Shown in pieces: positions 5,539 through 6,440 of a stretch of DNA of 6,440 nt. This DNA is from a bacterium (Candidatus Howlettbacteria) CG_4_10_14_0_8_um_filter_40_9. GTDB lineage: Bacteria; Patescibacteriota; CPR2; UBA1875; GCA-2785325. Where the stretch lies: positions 1-6,440 of the forward strand of contig PFMH01000066.1 in the NCBI GenBank assembly GCA_002785325.1, in the 5' to 3' direction. The position numbers were made by a program, and so were the translations under genes. Position 1 is the first letter of the stretch. Every line of letters starts with the position of its first letter. The notes beneath the pieces were generated by a model. The model was given only the letters and a program-made list of their open reading frames with translations. It was not told the origin of the DNA and searched no databases.

Positions 5539-5566
5539 TTAACATTTTCTTAATCCTAGCTATAAT
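5539..5566 (+). promoter_or_regulatory. Plus-strand promoter candidate upstream of the HExxH gene
   Basis: TTAACA (5539-5544, one mismatch to consensus) and a perfect TATAAT (5561-5566) are separated by 16 bases. A transcript from here would have about 115 bases of leader before the ATG at 5690. The -10 box is one arm of the palindrome TATAAT-CTC-ATTATA (5561-5575), so an opposite-facing -10 (5570-5575) is also present, although no good minus-strand -35 is visible. Confidence 0.45.
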
Positions 5567-5602
5567 CTCATTATAGCACTTTAGAAGGAAAGTTGAGAAC
5601 TA
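5560..5602. repeat. 44-bp direct repeat, copy 2 (43 bp here)
   Basis: This is the second copy of the element at 4556-4599, in the same orientation and about 1 kb away. The two copies bracket the whole toxin-antitoxin operon and its promoter region. Unlike copy 1, this copy holds two intact TATAAT boxes facing opposite ways. Confidence 0.8.
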
Positions 5603-5656
5603 AACAACGGTCAGAGATATGAAAGATAGAAATTGCTCTCCTTTAACTCTACTTAC

Positions 5657-5683
5657 CTGACAAATGAATAATAATGGTATAAT
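5657..5683 (+). promoter_or_regulatory. Extended -10 promoter giving a leaderless transcript
   Basis: TGG precedes a perfect TATAAT (5678-5683), an extended -10 (TGnTATAAT). A CTGACA (5657-5662) lies 15 bases upstream, short for a -35 but tolerable with an extended -10. The ATG starts 6 bases after the -10 box, so transcription would begin at or next to the start codon. Confidence 0.6.
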
Positions 5684-5689
5684 CAATAC

Positions 5690-6430
5690 ATGAATAAGAT
5701 ACCAGAAATTAACATAACCACGAATAAAAATCTTGACACCAAAACCATTGCGGAACTTGCCGAGATGAACGATAAGTTTATGGAAATCCACTTCAAAGAT
5801 TATAGAAAAGATCAAAATCTAACAAATTACATTATCAACAAATATTTAGCAGAGAAAAATAATTTGTCATCAAAGATAAGAGAATTGGAAAATAAGCTTA
5901 ATATATTAGAAGAAGCATGCAAAATAATTTCGGAAATTATGGGAGATAAATGGGAGAAAATCAATAAAATAAATGTATTCATTGGCTTCTGCCCCATTAT
6001 ACCAAGATTTCTTGATACTAAATCTTTTATTTTACCATACGAATTAAATGTAAATATAAAAATTCACTTTTCTGTACATGAAATCATTCATTTTCTATAT
6101 TTTCAAAAGTGGGCAAAGATTTATAAAAAAGACAGCATTGAAACTTTTGAAAGCCCACATCAAAATTGGATATTAAGCGAAATCATTGCCCCAGTAATAA
6201 TGAGGGATGGAAGGATTTTTGATCTTATCAAAACAGAATCCAATCTATACCCTGAATGGAAAAAGATAGACGACCAGTATAAATATTTCGATGAGTTCTT
6301 ATCTCTCTACTATAAAACGTCTGACTTTGAAGATTTTCTTATCGAAGCCAAGAAAAAATATTATGAGATTGACAATAAAATAAATCTGACAAGTCTTTTG
6401 ACAAGCAGGGACAGTCAGCACATGGGGTAA
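5690..6430 (+). CDS. Unrecognised HExxH zincin-like protein
   Basis: The 246-residue product is not one I recognise. Its clearest feature is HEIIH (130-134) inside FSVHEIIHFLYF, the zinc-binding HExxH pattern of metallopeptidases. Glu164 in WILSEIIAPVI, 30 residues after the second His, is a plausible third ligand in the gluzincin manner, and His157 is another candidate. The N-terminal part has a charged heptad-like helix (about 53-80) that may form a coiled coil. The rest is rich in Lys, Ile and Asn, with a Tyr-rich helical C-terminal region (185-225). There is no signal peptide or membrane segment, so a cytoplasmic location is likely. The ATG is supported by an extended -10 box only 6 bases before it, which implies leaderless translation; no Shine-Dalgarno sequence is present. 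It is the only plus-strand gene here and is visibly more AT-rich than the synthetase gene, which may indicate a separate origin. Peptidase activity is inference from one motif. Confidence 0.75.
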   Translation: MNKIPEINITTNKNLDTKTIAELAEMNDKFMEIHFKDYRKDQNLTNYIINKYLAEKNNLSSKIRELENKLNILEEACKIISEIMGDKWEKINKINVFIGFCPIIPRFLDTKSFILPYELNVNIKIHFSVHEIIHFLYFQKWAKIYKKDSIETFESPHQNWILSEIIAPVIMRDGRIFDLIKTESNLYPEWKKIDDQYKYFDEFLSLYYKTSDFEDFLIEAKKKYYEIDNKINLTSLLTSRDSQHMG

Positions 6431-6440
6431 ACACGACAAT

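Noticed and set aside
5025..5815. ORFs on the strands opposite the antitoxin and opposite the HExxH gene start
   Set aside because: They overlap better supported genes with promoters or family motifs.
1..6440. CRISPR arrays, tRNA, rRNA, insertion sequences
   Set aside because: No regularly spaced repeats, tRNA-like clover patterns, rRNA segments or transposase motifs were seen on either strand.

Overview
This is an AT-rich bacterial chromosomal window with genes packed mostly on the minus strand. No rRNA, tRNA, CRISPR array or insertion sequence was seen. Very short or leaderless 5' ends, small overlapping genes, and a hydrolase/acyl-CoA synthetase fusion next to a Phd-RelE cassette would suit a small-genome lineage such as a Patescibacteria (CPR) member. 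That placement is an inference from style only; there is no marker gene. TGA is used as a stop, so the standard bacterial code fits.

Left part (1-1870), all minus strand. The 5' end of an unrecognised gene runs off the left edge. Upstream of it are a terminator-like hairpin, a tiny ORF that appears frameshifted in a T run, a divergent TrpD-like phosphoribosyltransferase-fold protein, and the remains of a radical SAM/SPASM maturase. The maturase keeps a complete SPASM cysteine signature but has lost its catalytic core. The likely reading is a decaying operon, in order radical SAM protein, TrpD-like enzyme, small peptide. A perfect 13-bp hairpin that covers the ribosome binding site and start codon of the old first gene is still present.

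Centre (1982-4489), minus strand. A large fusion joins an N-terminal alpha/beta-hydrolase domain to a long-chain acyl-CoA synthetase. The hydrolase keeps its nucleophile serine but seems to lack the catalytic Asp and His, and the synthetase P-loop is unusual. It has its own strong sigma70-type promoter and a very short leader.

Right part (4500-6440). A Phd/YefM-RelE toxin-antitoxin operon (minus) is bracketed by two copies of a 44-bp direct repeat. One copy carries a palindromic pair of TATAAT boxes facing opposite ways. A GATAC-type motif clusters upstream of the antitoxin and recurs upstream of the decayed radical SAM gene, hinting at a shared regulator. On the plus strand, an apparently leaderless gene encodes an unrecognised 246-residue protein with an HExxH zinc-protease-like motif.

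The main points of interest are the decayed radical SAM/TrpD-like/small-peptide cluster with its start-site hairpin, the hydrolase-synthetase fusion with a broken triad, and the repeat-flanked toxin-antitoxin cassette.
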